DNA of 21,904 bases from Oscillospiraceae bacterium (GCA_031266955.1 JAISAA010000192.1:1-21904); one strand, 5' to 3'; shown: positions 5,720-13,494, counted from the stretch's first letter. A program made the numbers and translations. The notes: a model not told the origin generated them from the sequence alone.

Positions 5720-7546
5720 ATGGCGAAATTTGTAATCGAATGCCCGCACTGCGGTAGATTCGCCGAAGCGAAAACCGGGTTTTTCGCGCGCAAAAAAATA
5801 GAATGCTCCTGCGGAAACGTTATAGACGTCCGCACAGACAAAATATCGTCGCGCCAGTGCCCTCACTGCGGCAATACGGTTGTCTACGATCAAAGCAAGG
5901 GCGAAAACGCGCTCTGCCCGGTTTGTAAAGAGAAGCTCAACACCTCCGCTGACATATCGCGGACGGCGGAGTTCAGTTGCCCTCAGTGCGGTTGCTCGCT
6001 TAACGCCGACAAAAACGCAAATACGTATACGTGCCCCGTTTGCGATACGGAGATCGACGTTCAGCAGCGCCTTCATTTGGCGAAGATATCAAATGAGGGC
6101 ATTGCGAGCGTCATTAAGTACGAGGGCGATAACAATACATTTGTGTGGAAGCACCCGGTAGAAGATTTTAACATCGGCTCGCAGCTCATAGTCCACGAAT
6201 CACAGGAGGCTATATTCTTCCGCGACGGCGCGGCTCTCGATTTATTCCCCGCCGGACGATACACGCTCGAAACTCAGAGCATACCTCTCATCAACAAGCT
6301 GTATAACTCCTCGCTTGAACCGCAGGGAGTATTTCATTCAGAGGTATATTTCGTCAATCTCACGACACAGATGGGGATCAAATGGGGCACCGACAGCAAG
6401 GTGCGGCTTTTTGACCCCGAAACCGGGATACCGATCGAGCTCGGCGCAAGCGGCGAATTCAATTTGCGGGCGGTGGATTCGCGGAAGCTCGTGCTGAAGC
6501 TCGTCGGTACGGAGGGCGTACTGAACCGCGACGCGCTGCTGTCGGTCGGCTCCGCGAATTCCGGCGGCGCAAGCGGGCATTTCCGCGCAATGATAATGAC
6601 GCGCGTAAAATCGCATCTTGCGTCTTCGATCAAGGAAAACAAGATAAACGTCCTTGAGGTCGACGAGCACCTTGACGAGTTATCAAACGCGCTGCGCAAT
6701 AAAATAAACGCGGGCTTAGCGGAGTACGGGCTTACAATGCCCGAGTTTTTTATCACGCGCGTGATTACGCCAGACGACGACCCGAGCTTCAGACGGCTGA
6801 AACAGCAGCACGCGGAGAAATTCCTGCGTGTGCGCGACGAAGAGATACTCAAGCTTGAGGCCGAAGCCGCGCTGGAGCGAAAAGCCGTTGAAGCCCGTTC
6901 GGCGGCGCAGATGAAAATCATCGGGGCGCAGGGGGATGCGGAGGCGACAAAGATAACGGCGCACGCCGGAGCGGAGGCCTACAAGCTGCAGGCGGAAGCC
7001 GAGGCCGCCGAAATGCGGATGAAAGGCTATACATACGCGCAGGAGACGGCGCGGCAGGTCGGTCTCGAGGCCGTGCAGGGTGGCATAATGAGCGGGGCGG
7101 GAGGGGGCGGAGGCGGTTCCGGGCTTGGAGATGTCGTCGGGCTTGGGGTGTCTCTCGGCGCGATCGGAGGCGTTATAGGACTGACGAAGGACGCGCTCTC
7201 GCCGATTGCCGACACCGCCGCGGGTATCGGGCAAAACGTCGGCGCGTTTGTCAATCAAAAAGCCGCCGCGCCGGAGCTCACTTGGGATTGTATCTGCGGG
7301 CAGAAAGAAATCGCGGGTAATTTCTGTTCCAATTGCGGCGCAAAGAAGCCGGAGCCGCCCGAGACGTGGGATTGTTCCTGCGGACAGACGGGTATCGCCG
7401 GCAATTTCTGCTCGAACTGCGGCGCAAAGAAACCGGCAAAGCCCGAAGCTTGGGATTGCGACTGCGGCGAGAAAGGCGTAGCAGGCAACTTCTGCCCGAA
7501 TTGCGGTAAAAAACGCGGTGAGGAGGCTTCAAAGGATGAAGAATAG
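5720..7546 (+). CDS. SPFH-domain protein with six zinc ribbons (YdjI-like)
   Basis: The architecture over 608 residues has three parts. Three N-terminal zinc ribbons use Cys pairs 8/11, 29/31, 47/50, 66/69, 87/90 and 105/108. An SPFH (band 7) domain of the virion-core/YdjI type spans about 125-350, followed by a charged Ala/Glu-rich coiled coil (about 355-445) and a Gly-rich hydrophobic segment (455-510). Three tandem repeats of about 28 residues each carry CxC...CxxC (524-539, 552-567, 580-595). SPFH proteins oligomerise at membranes; Bacillus YdjI helps anchor PspA with YdjG and YdjH. GGAGGT (5706-5711) sets the ATG. It is co-transcribed with a four-helix protein that could be its partner. 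Bacillus YdjI is much shorter, so the extra N-terminal ribbons are notable. Confidence 0.82.
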   Translation: MAKFVIECPHCGRFAEAKTGFFARKKIECSCGNVIDVRTDKISSRQCPHCGNTVVYDQSKGENALCPVCKEKLNTSADISRTAEFSCPQCGCSLNADKNANTYTCPVCDTEIDVQQRLHLAKISNEGIASVIKYEGDNNTFVWKHPVEDFNIGSQLIVHESQEAIFFRDGAALDLFPAGRYTLETQSIPLINKLYNSSLEPQGVFHSEVYFVNLTTQMGIKWGTDSKVRLFDPETGIPIELGASGEFNLRAVDSRKLVLKLVGTEGVLNRDALLSVGSANSGGASGHFRAMIMTRVKSHLASSIKENKINVLEVDEHLDELSNALRNKINAGLAEYGLTMPEFFITRVITPDDDPSFRRLKQQHAEKFLRVRDEEILKLEAEAALERKAVEARSAAQMKIIGAQGDAEATKITAHAGAEAYKLQAEAEAAEMRMKGYTYAQETARQVGLEAVQGGIMSGAGGGGGGSGLGDVVGLGVSLGAIGGVIGLTKDALSPIADTAAGIGQNVGAFVNQKAAAPELTWDCICGQKEIAGNFCSNCGAKKPEPPETWDCSCGQTGIAGNFCSNCGAKKPAKPEAWDCDCGEKGVAGNFCPNCGKKRGEEASKDEE

Positions 7547-8237
7547 AAACAGGGCAATAGTGATTTTATCAATAGTATTTGCCGCTTTCAATTTGATCGT
7601 ACTCGCGATCCCGTTTCGGCGCGGCGCCGTATTCTGGACGGCGTATGCTTTTGCGGACGTCGCGATAGCGGCGCAGTATGTCATTGCAGCCGTTGCTTTC
7701 TCGAAAGCGGAGACGTTGAAAAGCAAGGTCTTCGGGTATCCGATCTTCAAAATCGGATACATTTGGCTGCTTGTCCAGTTGATACTGTCGTGCGTATTGA
7801 TGCTTATTGCGCAGTTTGTTTCTCTGCCTGCGTGGGTGGCTATTGTGCCGTGCGCCGTCCTCTGCGGCGCGGCGGCGGTTGGAGTCTTAGCCACCGACGC
7901 CGCGCGCGATGAAATCGAGCGTCAGGAGACGGCGATCAGGATCAACACGACCTTTATGAGCGGATTTAACGCCGACGTCTGCTCGCTCTTACCGCGAGCG
8001 GACTATGACGATACGCTGAAATCAAAGCTTGAAAAGCTCGCGGAGGACGCGCGCTACAGCGATCCCGTGAGCGGCGACGGCTTGGAGCATATTGAGGCGC
8101 AAATAGGAGGAGCGCTTGACAGAGCAAAAGAGCTCATCACTGCGGGTGACGCCGCCGCGCCGGACGCGGTGGACGAGCTGTCAAAGCTGCTCTATGAGCG
8201 CAATCAAAAGTGCAGACTTTTGAAACAACAAAGATAA
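7536..8237 (+). CDS. Four-helix membrane protein, possibly YdjH-like
   Basis: This 233-residue protein has four hydrophobic helices at about 6-26, 33-55, 71-95 and 100-120, then a soluble, largely helical C-terminal half of about 110 residues ending in KCRLLKQQR. The ATG at 7536 is chosen because GAGGAGG precedes it at about 9 bases; the in-frame GTG at 7518 lies ahead of that site. It overlaps the SPFH gene by 11 bases, so translation is coupled and interaction is likely. In Bacillus an SPFH/zinc-ribbon protein (YdjI) works with membrane protein YdjH, and size and position fit this, but I assign it by context and not by a sequence signature. Confidence 0.75.
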   Translation: MKNRNRAIVILSIVFAAFNLIVLAIPFRRGAVFWTAYAFADVAIAAQYVIAAVAFSKAETLKSKVFGYPIFKIGYIWLLVQLILSCVLMLIAQFVSLPAWVAIVPCAVLCGAAAVGVLATDAARDEIERQETAIRINTTFMSGFNADVCSLLPRADYDDTLKSKLEKLAEDARYSDPVSGDGLEHIEAQIGGALDRAKELITAGDAAAPDAVDELSKLLYERNQKCRLLKQQR

Positions 8238-8252
8238 GGGAGATAATAGAAT

Positions 8253-11213
8253 ATGGCTGTTTTCAGATGCAAAATGTGCGGGGCGGATCTGCAAATCAAT
8301 CAGGGCGAGAGCGTTACTGTATGTGAATCCTGCAGAACGCAGCAGACGCTGCCGAGACTCAATGACGACAAGCGCGCAAATTTGTACGAGCGGGCAAATC
8401 AATTCCGCCGTAACGCTGAATTTGACAAGGCAATGGGGATATATGAAATCATTCTCAATGAGGACATAACCGACTCGGAAGCGTACTGGTCTCTCGTGCT
8501 TTGTAAATACGGCGTGAGATACGTCGAGGACCCGGCGACGCGAAAATATATACCGACGTGCGGCAGGACGCTGATCGCGTCTGTACTCGCCGACGAGGAT
8601 TACAAGCAAGCGTGTACATATGCCGACGGGTATCAGAAGAGAATTTATGAAGCCGAGGCCGCCGTTATCAACGCCATCCAAAAGGGCATCCGTGAGATTT
8701 CAGACAAAGAGGAGCCCTTTGACGTATTTATCAGCTACAAGGATAAGGATGATGACAGCGGCGAGCGAACAAGGGATAGCGTACTGGCACAGGAATTGTA
8801 TCATGAATTGACGAAGGAAGGGCTTAAGGTCTTCTTTTCGCGCATTACCCTTGAAGACAAGCTCGGTACTGCGTATGAACCGTATATCTTCGCCGCACTG
8901 CAATCGGCGCGCGTGATGGTTGTGATAGGCACAAAAAGAGAACACTTCAACGCGGTGTGGGTAAAGAACGAGTGGAGCCGCTATCTCGCGCTTATTAAAG
9001 ACGGCGCGGAGAAAAAACTTATTCCGGCGTACCGCGATATAGACCCGTATGATCTGCCCGAGGAATTTGCGAATCTGCAAGCGCAGGATATGTCAAAGCT
9101 TGGTTTTATGCAGGATTTGATTTCCGGGATTAAAAAACTAACGGGGAGGGCTCAACCCGCCGCCGCTCCGCAGACCGTTCAGCAAGTGGTATCTCCGACC
9201 GGCACTCAAGCCGCCACACTGTTTGAGCGCGCCTTTCTTGAACTGGAGTATGGTAATTGGGAAAAAGCAGACGACCTGCTTGAACAGGTTTTGAATTATG
9301 AACCAAAAAACGCGCGGGCTTATATCGGAAAACTCTGCGCGAAATATAAGCTGACGGCTGAGAATAAGCTGGGAGAATCATTATTAGACATAGGGGTGTT
9401 TAAGGATGCGCTCTGGCAAAGAGCGTTTGACCTCGCCGATGAGGATTACAAAAATCAGCTTGTGGGATATGAGTTGCCGACCGAAGAAAGAATCGCAACA
9501 GGGAATGTACATTGGACAATTATAGCTGCGGAACACGGCAACGCCGATGCACAAAATCGTTTGGGTAATAGGTATTATAACGGCGATGGCAAAAGCATTC
9601 AGAAGGATATCGAAAAAGCTGTATACTGGTGGACTAAAGCTGCCGAACAGGATGATGCAAAGGCACAAAATGAGTTGGGTGACGTATATAGCACCGATGG
9701 TCGTGGCGTCCAAGAAGACCCCGAAAAAGCGGTGTTCTGGTGGTCTAAGGCCGCAGAACAGGGTTATGCAATGGCTCAATCGAATTTGGGTTTCGCATAT
9801 AGCGATGGTTATGGTGTCCAAGAAGACCCCGAAAAAGCAGTGTTTTGGTACACAAAAGCCGCAGAACAAGGTGATGCGGATGCGCAAGATGGGTTGGGTG
9901 ACGCATATAGTAATGGTCTTGGTGTCGAAAAAGACCCTGAAAAAGCGGTATTCTGGTGGACTAAGGCCGCAGAACAAGGTGATGCAAGTGCACAAAATGA
10001 TTTGGGTGTCGCATATAGCAATGGTTTTGGTGTCGAAAAAGACCTTGCAAAAGCGGCATTCTGGTGGACTAAGGCCGCAGAACAAGGTCATGAATTTGCT
10101 AAAAATAATTTAGGTTTCGCATATATCGATGGTCTTGGCGTTCCAAAAGACACCGAAAAAGCTGTATATTGGTGGACTAAAGTCAGATTGCTACGTGATG
10201 CAAGAGCACAAAGTGAGTTGGGTGACGCATATAACAATGGCCTCGGTGTTCAAAAAGACCCCGGAAAAGCGATATATTGGTGGACTAAAGCTGCTGAACA
10301 AGATCATACACATGCACAAAATATGTTAGGTCTCGCATATAAAAAGGGTTTTGGCGTCCAAAAAGACCTCGAAAAAGCAGTATTTTGGTACACAAAGGCT
10401 GCTGAACAAGGTTATGCAGTGGCTCAAAATAATTTGGGTGTCGCATATTGGGACGGTCTTGGCGTCCAAAAAGACCCCGAAAAAGCGGTGTTCTGCTTCT
10501 CTAAGGCCGCGGAACAGGGGATTGCAAATGCTCAACATTCTTTGGGTTTCGCATATGACGAGGGTATCGGCATCCAAAAAGACCCTGAAAAAGCGGCGTT
10601 TTGGTACACAAAGGCTGCTGAACAAGGTTATGCAACGGCTCAAAATAATTTGGGTGTCGCATATTGGGACGGTCGTGGCGTCCAAAAAGACCCCGAAAAA
10701 GCGGTGTTCTGGTTCTCTAAGGCCGCGGAACAGGGGATTGCAAGTGCTCAACAAGAATTGGCTTTCGCATATGACGAGGGTATCGGCATCCAAAAAGACC
10801 TTGAAAAAGCGGCGTTTTGGTACACAAAGGCTGCTGAACAAGGTCATGCAACGGCTCAAAATAATTTAGGTTTCGCATATATCGATGGTCTTGGCGTCCA
10901 AAAAGACCCTGAAAAAGCGGTGTTTTGGTTAAAAAAAGCGGCAGAACAAGGTCATGAAACGGCTCAATCGAATTTGGGAGCCGCATATAGAAATGGTTCC
11001 AGCGTCCAAAAAGACCTCGAAAAAGCAGCGTTTTGGTCCACAAAAGCGGCGGAACAAGGGAATCGTTTGGATCAATTCGCACTCGGGTGTTCTTACGAGG
11101 AAGGACTTGGTGTGAGTAAAGATAAAAAAACAGCAAAGATGTGGTATCAAAAAGCTGCGGCGCAGGGACATGAAGCGGCAAAGGAAAAGCTGAATCGCTT
11201 TGGATGGCGGTAA
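8253..11213 (+). CDS. Zinc-ribbon / TIR / Sel1-repeat protein
   Basis: The domain order over 986 residues is: a zinc ribbon (C6, C9, C24, C27); a TPR-like helical segment (about 40-150); a TIR domain (about 155-296) opening with FDVFISYKDKD and including GTAYEPYIFAALQSARVMVV and WVKNEWSRYL; a linker with TPR-like helices (320-425); and fifteen Sel1-like repeats of 36-38 residues (431-973), with a partial sixteenth. E240 in WVKNEW aligns by eye with the catalytic glutamate of NAD-cleaving TIR domains (WCxxEL in plants). The consensus repeat is AxAQNxLGxAYxxGxGVxKD followed by PEKAVFWxxKAAEQG. Fifteen bases separate it from the upstream membrane gene, and GGGAG precedes the ATG. TIR enzymes cleave NAD or make cyclic nucleotide signals; the repeats probably bind partners. 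The trigger is unknown. Confidence 0.88.
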   Translation: MAVFRCKMCGADLQINQGESVTVCESCRTQQTLPRLNDDKRANLYERANQFRRNAEFDKAMGIYEIILNEDITDSEAYWSLVLCKYGVRYVEDPATRKYIPTCGRTLIASVLADEDYKQACTYADGYQKRIYEAEAAVINAIQKGIREISDKEEPFDVFISYKDKDDDSGERTRDSVLAQELYHELTKEGLKVFFSRITLEDKLGTAYEPYIFAALQSARVMVVIGTKREHFNAVWVKNEWSRYLALIKDGAEKKLIPAYRDIDPYDLPEEFANLQAQDMSKLGFMQDLISGIKKLTGRAQPAAAPQTVQQVVSPTGTQAATLFERAFLELEYGNWEKADDLLEQVLNYEPKNARAYIGKLCAKYKLTAENKLGESLLDIGVFKDALWQRAFDLADEDYKNQLVGYELPTEERIATGNVHWTIIAAEHGNADAQNRLGNRYYNGDGKSIQKDIEKAVYWWTKAAEQDDAKAQNELGDVYSTDGRGVQEDPEKAVFWWSKAAEQGYAMAQSNLGFAYSDGYGVQEDPEKAVFWYTKAAEQGDADAQDGLGDAYSNGLGVEKDPEKAVFWWTKAAEQGDASAQNDLGVAYSNGFGVEKDLAKAAFWWTKAAEQGHEFAKNNLGFAYIDGLGVPKDTEKAVYWWTKVRLLRDARAQSELGDAYNNGLGVQKDPGKAIYWWTKAAEQDHTHAQNMLGLAYKKGFGVQKDLEKAVFWYTKAAEQGYAVAQNNLGVAYWDGLGVQKDPEKAVFCFSKAAEQGIANAQHSLGFAYDEGIGIQKDPEKAAFWYTKAAEQGYATAQNNLGVAYWDGRGVQKDPEKAVFWFSKAAEQGIASAQQELAFAYDEGIGIQKDLEKAAFWYTKAAEQGHATAQNNLGFAYIDGLGVQKDPEKAVFWLKKAAEQGHETAQSNLGAAYRNGSSVQKDLEKAAFWSTKAAEQGNRLDQFALGCSYEEGLGVSKDKKTAKMWYQKAAAQGHEAAKEKLNRFGWR
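9543..11171 (+). repeat. Sel1 repeat array (15 units, ~108-bp period)
   Basis: The coding DNA for residues 431-973 is a tandem array with a 108-bp period; the first two units are 114 and 111 bp. Units 9-10 (10416-10631) and 11-12 (10632-10847) differ at 12 of 216 positions by my hand count, which indicates a recent two-unit duplication. Unit 6 is aberrant: the usual KAAEQG end is replaced by KVRLLRD. This is a coding repeat, so length variation between strains is expected. Confidence 0.9.
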
Positions 11214-11271
11214 CTGTGCCGGTCATTAAATTGCGGGATAACAAACACCTTTTATTAACAGGAGAATAATT

Positions 11272-11754
11272 ATGAGTAAAAACAAGAAGATCACCGTCAA
11301 GACCGAGCGTAAAGGAATATTAAAAAGGCTCCCTAAAATAGTTGCAAGGAACTCAATTCGCTCTGGATTTATTTTTCTGTTTGCGGTGCTTGTATTGGTG
11401 TATATAGTATACAAATATTTTCCATCATCCGATTTTGTACAGATTATTTATGCAGGTGATTTGATTGTGTTTATCGGAGCAATTTACATTGGGACAATTG
11501 AAATATGGCAAAACAGAAAAACCTATAAGAAAAGTAAAATAAAAAGCAAGTCGAGTGATGATGTTGGGCAGACGCCGATGCAATCCGTTGGTAACAGTAA
11601 TGCGAATAAAATTAAAGCGCGTGTTGCAATTGTAAATTCGGACATACGTGTGAACTTAGGGGATAAATTAAAAGAAAAGGAGAAAAAGAAAGCAAAGATA
11701 CAAAAGAAAGCTAAGGGACACGATAAAGAGAAAGAAAAGGAAAATGACCTCTGA
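11272..11754 (+). CDS. Two-helix membrane protein with lysine-rich tail
   Basis: This 160-residue protein has a basic N-terminus (KNKKITVKTERKGILKRLPK), two hydrophobic helices at about 31-48 and 57-78, and a highly charged Lys/Glu tail (about 130-160) that should be cytoplasmic. AGGAG lies about 7 bases before the ATG. The DNA is much more AT-rich than the housekeeping genes, pointing to a different origin. It sits 58 bp downstream of the TIR gene with no terminator between, so it may be in the same transcript. I recognise no family. The basic tail could bind nucleic acid or acidic lipids, but this is speculation. Confidence 0.7.
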   Translation: MSKNKKITVKTERKGILKRLPKIVARNSIRSGFIFLFAVLVLVYIVYKYFPSSDFVQIIYAGDLIVFIGAIYIGTIEIWQNRKTYKKSKIKSKSSDDVGQTPMQSVGNSNANKIKARVAIVNSDIRVNLGDKLKEKEKKKAKIQKKAKGHDKEKEKENDL

Positions 11755-11833
11755 TTCAACTGTCCTCTAACTCGATATTTTGCTGCGGTCAAAATACTTT
11801 TGAAAAATAGAGTTGCAATCGGGAGAATTATCA

Positions 11834-12280
11834 ATGCAAGATATATTTGAGATAGAAAATCGTTTGAAACAATTTTTCATGGAAAAAGCGGAAAATTCTC
11901 TGAATCAAGAATATATGTGCAAATATAAAAATCGTTATAGCCATTGCATTAAGGCTGAAATGATCGCAAAAGAATTATCTGTACATTTCAAGTTAAGTAT
12001 AGAAGAATGCCAAAAAGCAATGATAGCCGCCTTACTGCACGATTGCGGAAAAGAATACCCAAAGAAAGAAGGCCACGCCAAGCGCGGCAAGAAAATTGCA
12101 CAAAGTGAATTTGACATTACAGACAAAACCGTTCTGCGCGCAATTCGCCGACACCAAAATAAAGATAAACATCCCTGTGAGACGGTAATAGATTGGATAG
12201 TGCATTGCGCGGACTGTGCGGCAAAAGAAGAATCTTATGATATTCAAAAGATTACAAGTTATATCAAAACAAAGTTATAA
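11834..12280 (+). CDS. HD-domain phosphohydrolase (YqeK-like)
   Basis: The 148-residue protein carries the metal-binding pattern of HD hydrolases: H37 (RYSHCIKAE), H69-D70 (ALLHDCGKEY), H81 (GHAKRG), H107 (RRHQ) and D127 (HCADCA). The order H...HD...H...H...D matches YqeK, a family with diadenosine tetraphosphate hydrolase activity, so a nucleotide or dinucleotide substrate is plausible. The ATG at 11834 is preferred over the in-frame TTG at 11813 because GGGAG (11821-11825) lies between them. It is AT-rich like the preceding gene and is 79 bp downstream of it. The Lys-containing C-terminus lacks the usual YqeK arginine-rich ending, so a specialised homolog is possible. Confidence 0.75.
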   Translation: MQDIFEIENRLKQFFMEKAENSLNQEYMCKYKNRYSHCIKAEMIAKELSVHFKLSIEECQKAMIAALLHDCGKEYPKKEGHAKRGKKIAQSEFDITDKTVLRAIRRHQNKDKHPCETVIDWIVHCADCAAKEESYDIQKITSYIKTKL

Positions 12281-12293
12281 AACGGAATGGCGC

Positions 12294-12322
12294 TTGACAA
12301 GCGCGAAAGTTTCGGCTATGAT
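12294..12322 (+). promoter_or_regulatory. Near-perfect promoter ahead of an ATPase stub
   Basis: TTGACA (12294-12299) and TATGAT (12317-12322) are separated by 17 bases. The -35 box is embedded in a 7-base inverted repeat, GCGCTTG-a-CAAGCGC (12290-12304), that could be an operator. The promoter survives although the gene behind it is broken. Confidence 0.65.
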
Positions 12323-12361
12323 ATGACCGCATTCGAGTTTTAGCCGAAAGGAGCCCGGATC

Positions 12362-12466
12362 ATGGAATATATCCGACGCGATATGGAAAGCGTATTCCTG
12401 CGTATGCAGGAGCAGTTCAAGGTTGTGCTTGTGACCGGGGCGCGGCAGACGGGCAAAACCTTGTGA
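12362..12466 (+). pseudogene. Truncated AAA ATPase (DUF4143-type) N-terminal stub
   Basis: Only 34 codons remain: MEYIRRDMESVFLRMQEQFK followed by VVLVTGARQTGKTL and a TGA stop. The start and the Walker A motif GARQTGKT match the N-terminus of the common ATPase family that carries a C-terminal DUF4143 domain, normally about 400 residues. A good AAAGGAG ribosome binding site and promoter precede it. Nothing after the stop continues the family in any frame that I can see, so the rest was probably deleted. A very short P-loop peptide gene is less likely. Confidence 0.7.
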
Positions 12467-12610
12467 TTCACGCAAGAATAATATAAGCTACTTCAAAAAA
12501 GCGTCGAGCACTGTCAATCCCCAGAGAAAAACATTATGCAAAAAATCAATTGCATTCCCTCACGTAGCGCGCTATAATAAAATAGAGTTATTACAGAAGG
12601 GGAGCGCATT
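12467..12610 (+). promoter_or_regulatory. Spacer with promoter for the antitoxin-like gene
   Basis: The spacer after the ATPase stub has no gene that I can support. It contains TTGCAT (12550-12555) and a perfect TATAAT (12573-12578) with a 17-base gap, followed by AAGGGGAG just before the ATG at 12611. This is a convincing promoter and ribosome binding site pair. Confidence 0.65.
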
Positions 12611-12928
12611 ATGTCATACACTTACGAAGTAACGCTTGAACTGGAGGTGCTGCGGGAATTTGCCGCAAGCATTGACGCAAGCTATTCACGCTATATGCGG
12701 AAGCACGGTATTGATTGGAAGGATGAAGAAAATCCGATAGCGGCGGAAGACAGAGAAATCGTCGCGGCGAAGGGCGCCATGCTGCGTTGTGACACGCTGG
12801 AGGAATTGCAGCCTTTCGGGAATCGCCTTGAAGAGCTGCGCGACAGAATTAAAGAGTTAGAGGATATGGATAAATGCAGCAAGAAAAGCTCGTGCAGTAT
12901 ACTGACAGCCGGTTTGCAGACGCGCTGA
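12611..12928 (+). CDS. Small antitoxin-like protein upstream of zeta toxin remnant
   Basis: The 105-residue protein begins MSYTYEVTLELEVLREFAAS and has a helical, acidic body rich in Glu and Leu, ending in the helix ELRDRIKELEDMDK. The last stretch (KCSKKSSCSILTAGLQTR) overlaps the zeta toxin start by 55 bases and looks like out-of-frame read-through, so the original stop may have been lost by a nearby frameshift. Its own promoter and ribosome binding site are intact. Small genes of this type precede zeta-family kinases in gut Firmicutes, and I infer an antitoxin role from position. It could still be made although the toxin is broken. Confidence 0.6.
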   Translation: MSYTYEVTLELEVLREFAASIDASYSRYMRKHGIDWKDEENPIAAEDREIVAAKGAMLRCDTLEELQPFGNRLEELRDRIKELEDMDKCSKKSSCSILTAGLQTR

Positions 12929-13202
12929 GAGGGACGCGCCCACGGCTATACTTCTCGGCGGTCAGCCGGGAGCGGGGAAAACGACGCTGCACAAAATTAT
13001 CGAACAGCACGAACCGAACACAATTTTTATCGTAGGTGACGATTTCCGCGAACATCATCCTAATTTTACCGCGCTCAATGAAAAGTACGAGGATAGTGTA
13101 CCGTTCACAGCGCCGTTTGCCGGAAAGATGACGGAGGCGCTGATTGGCGAGCCTTCGGCTAAACGGGGGAGTGCCCCAAGCGCGGATTCGGAAAAAATCT
13201 AA
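12874..13202 (+). pseudogene. Broken zeta-toxin kinase (frameshifted and truncated)
   Basis: The start MQQEKLVQYTDSRFADALRG at 12874 lies in one frame. The core AILLGGQPGAGKTTLHKII (from 12945) and IFIVGDDFREHHPNF lie in another, so at least one frameshift occurred at about 12928-12942. These motifs match zeta/PezT toxins, which phosphorylate UDP-N-acetylglucosamine and block wall synthesis. The Walker A GGQPGAGKT and the FREHHPNF substrate segment are preserved. Homology stops after KMTEALI; the frame then runs into the inverted repeat at 13167 and ends at 13200-13202. The C-terminal two thirds of the kinase are missing. Confidence 0.75.
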
Positions 13203-13297
13203 TGCGGTGAACGTGTCATTCTTATCGCGAGTGTTTCTGACGTACTTCCCGGGATAAAGCACATCAATTTTCTTGTCCACTCCATTTTGGGGAACGA

Positions 13298-13320
13298 GGG
13301 CGCGGCGTGCCGCGCCCCTA
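13298..13320 (-). repeat. GTAGGGG palindrome inside the MITE-like element, left
   Basis: GGGCGCGGC (13298-13306), gt, GCCGCGCCC (13309-13317), then CTAC. It is the inverted partner of 13471-13494; the two differ at one paired position (G-C versus A-T). Confidence 0.8.
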
Positions 13321-13470
13321 CTACTGCGAAATATCTAAAACTTGTCGTAAAAAGATATGGACTCAATGCATCGCAACGAAAAGACGCGGCATTTTCTGAC
13401 AACTTTTAGACGTTTCGGCGTACTACGGCGGGGATTTGGGCATTGGCGGCGCGCGCCGCGCGCGTCCCCC

Positions 13471-13494
13471 GTAGGGGCGCAGCACGCTGCGCCC
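13471..13494 (+). repeat. GTAGGGG palindrome inside the MITE-like element, right
   Basis: GTAG, then GGGCGCAGC (13475-13483), ac, GCTGCGCCC (13486-13494). Both stem positions that differ from the 13298 copy change together, so pairing is preserved. Confidence 0.8.

Noticed and set aside
9384..10091. Minus-strand frames of up to 235 codons within the Sel1 array
   Set aside because: They repeat with the same period as the Sel1 units and are the antisense reading of the tandem repeat.
9543..11171. Possible CRISPR array because of regular repeats
   Set aside because: The period of about 108 bp is in frame and encodes Sel1 units; there are no short identical repeats with unique spacers, and no cas genes.
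12849..13280. 143-codon minus-strand frame across the zeta remnant and element
   Set aside because: It reads antisense through the zeta Walker A region and into the inverted repeat, and has no ribosome binding site or family match.
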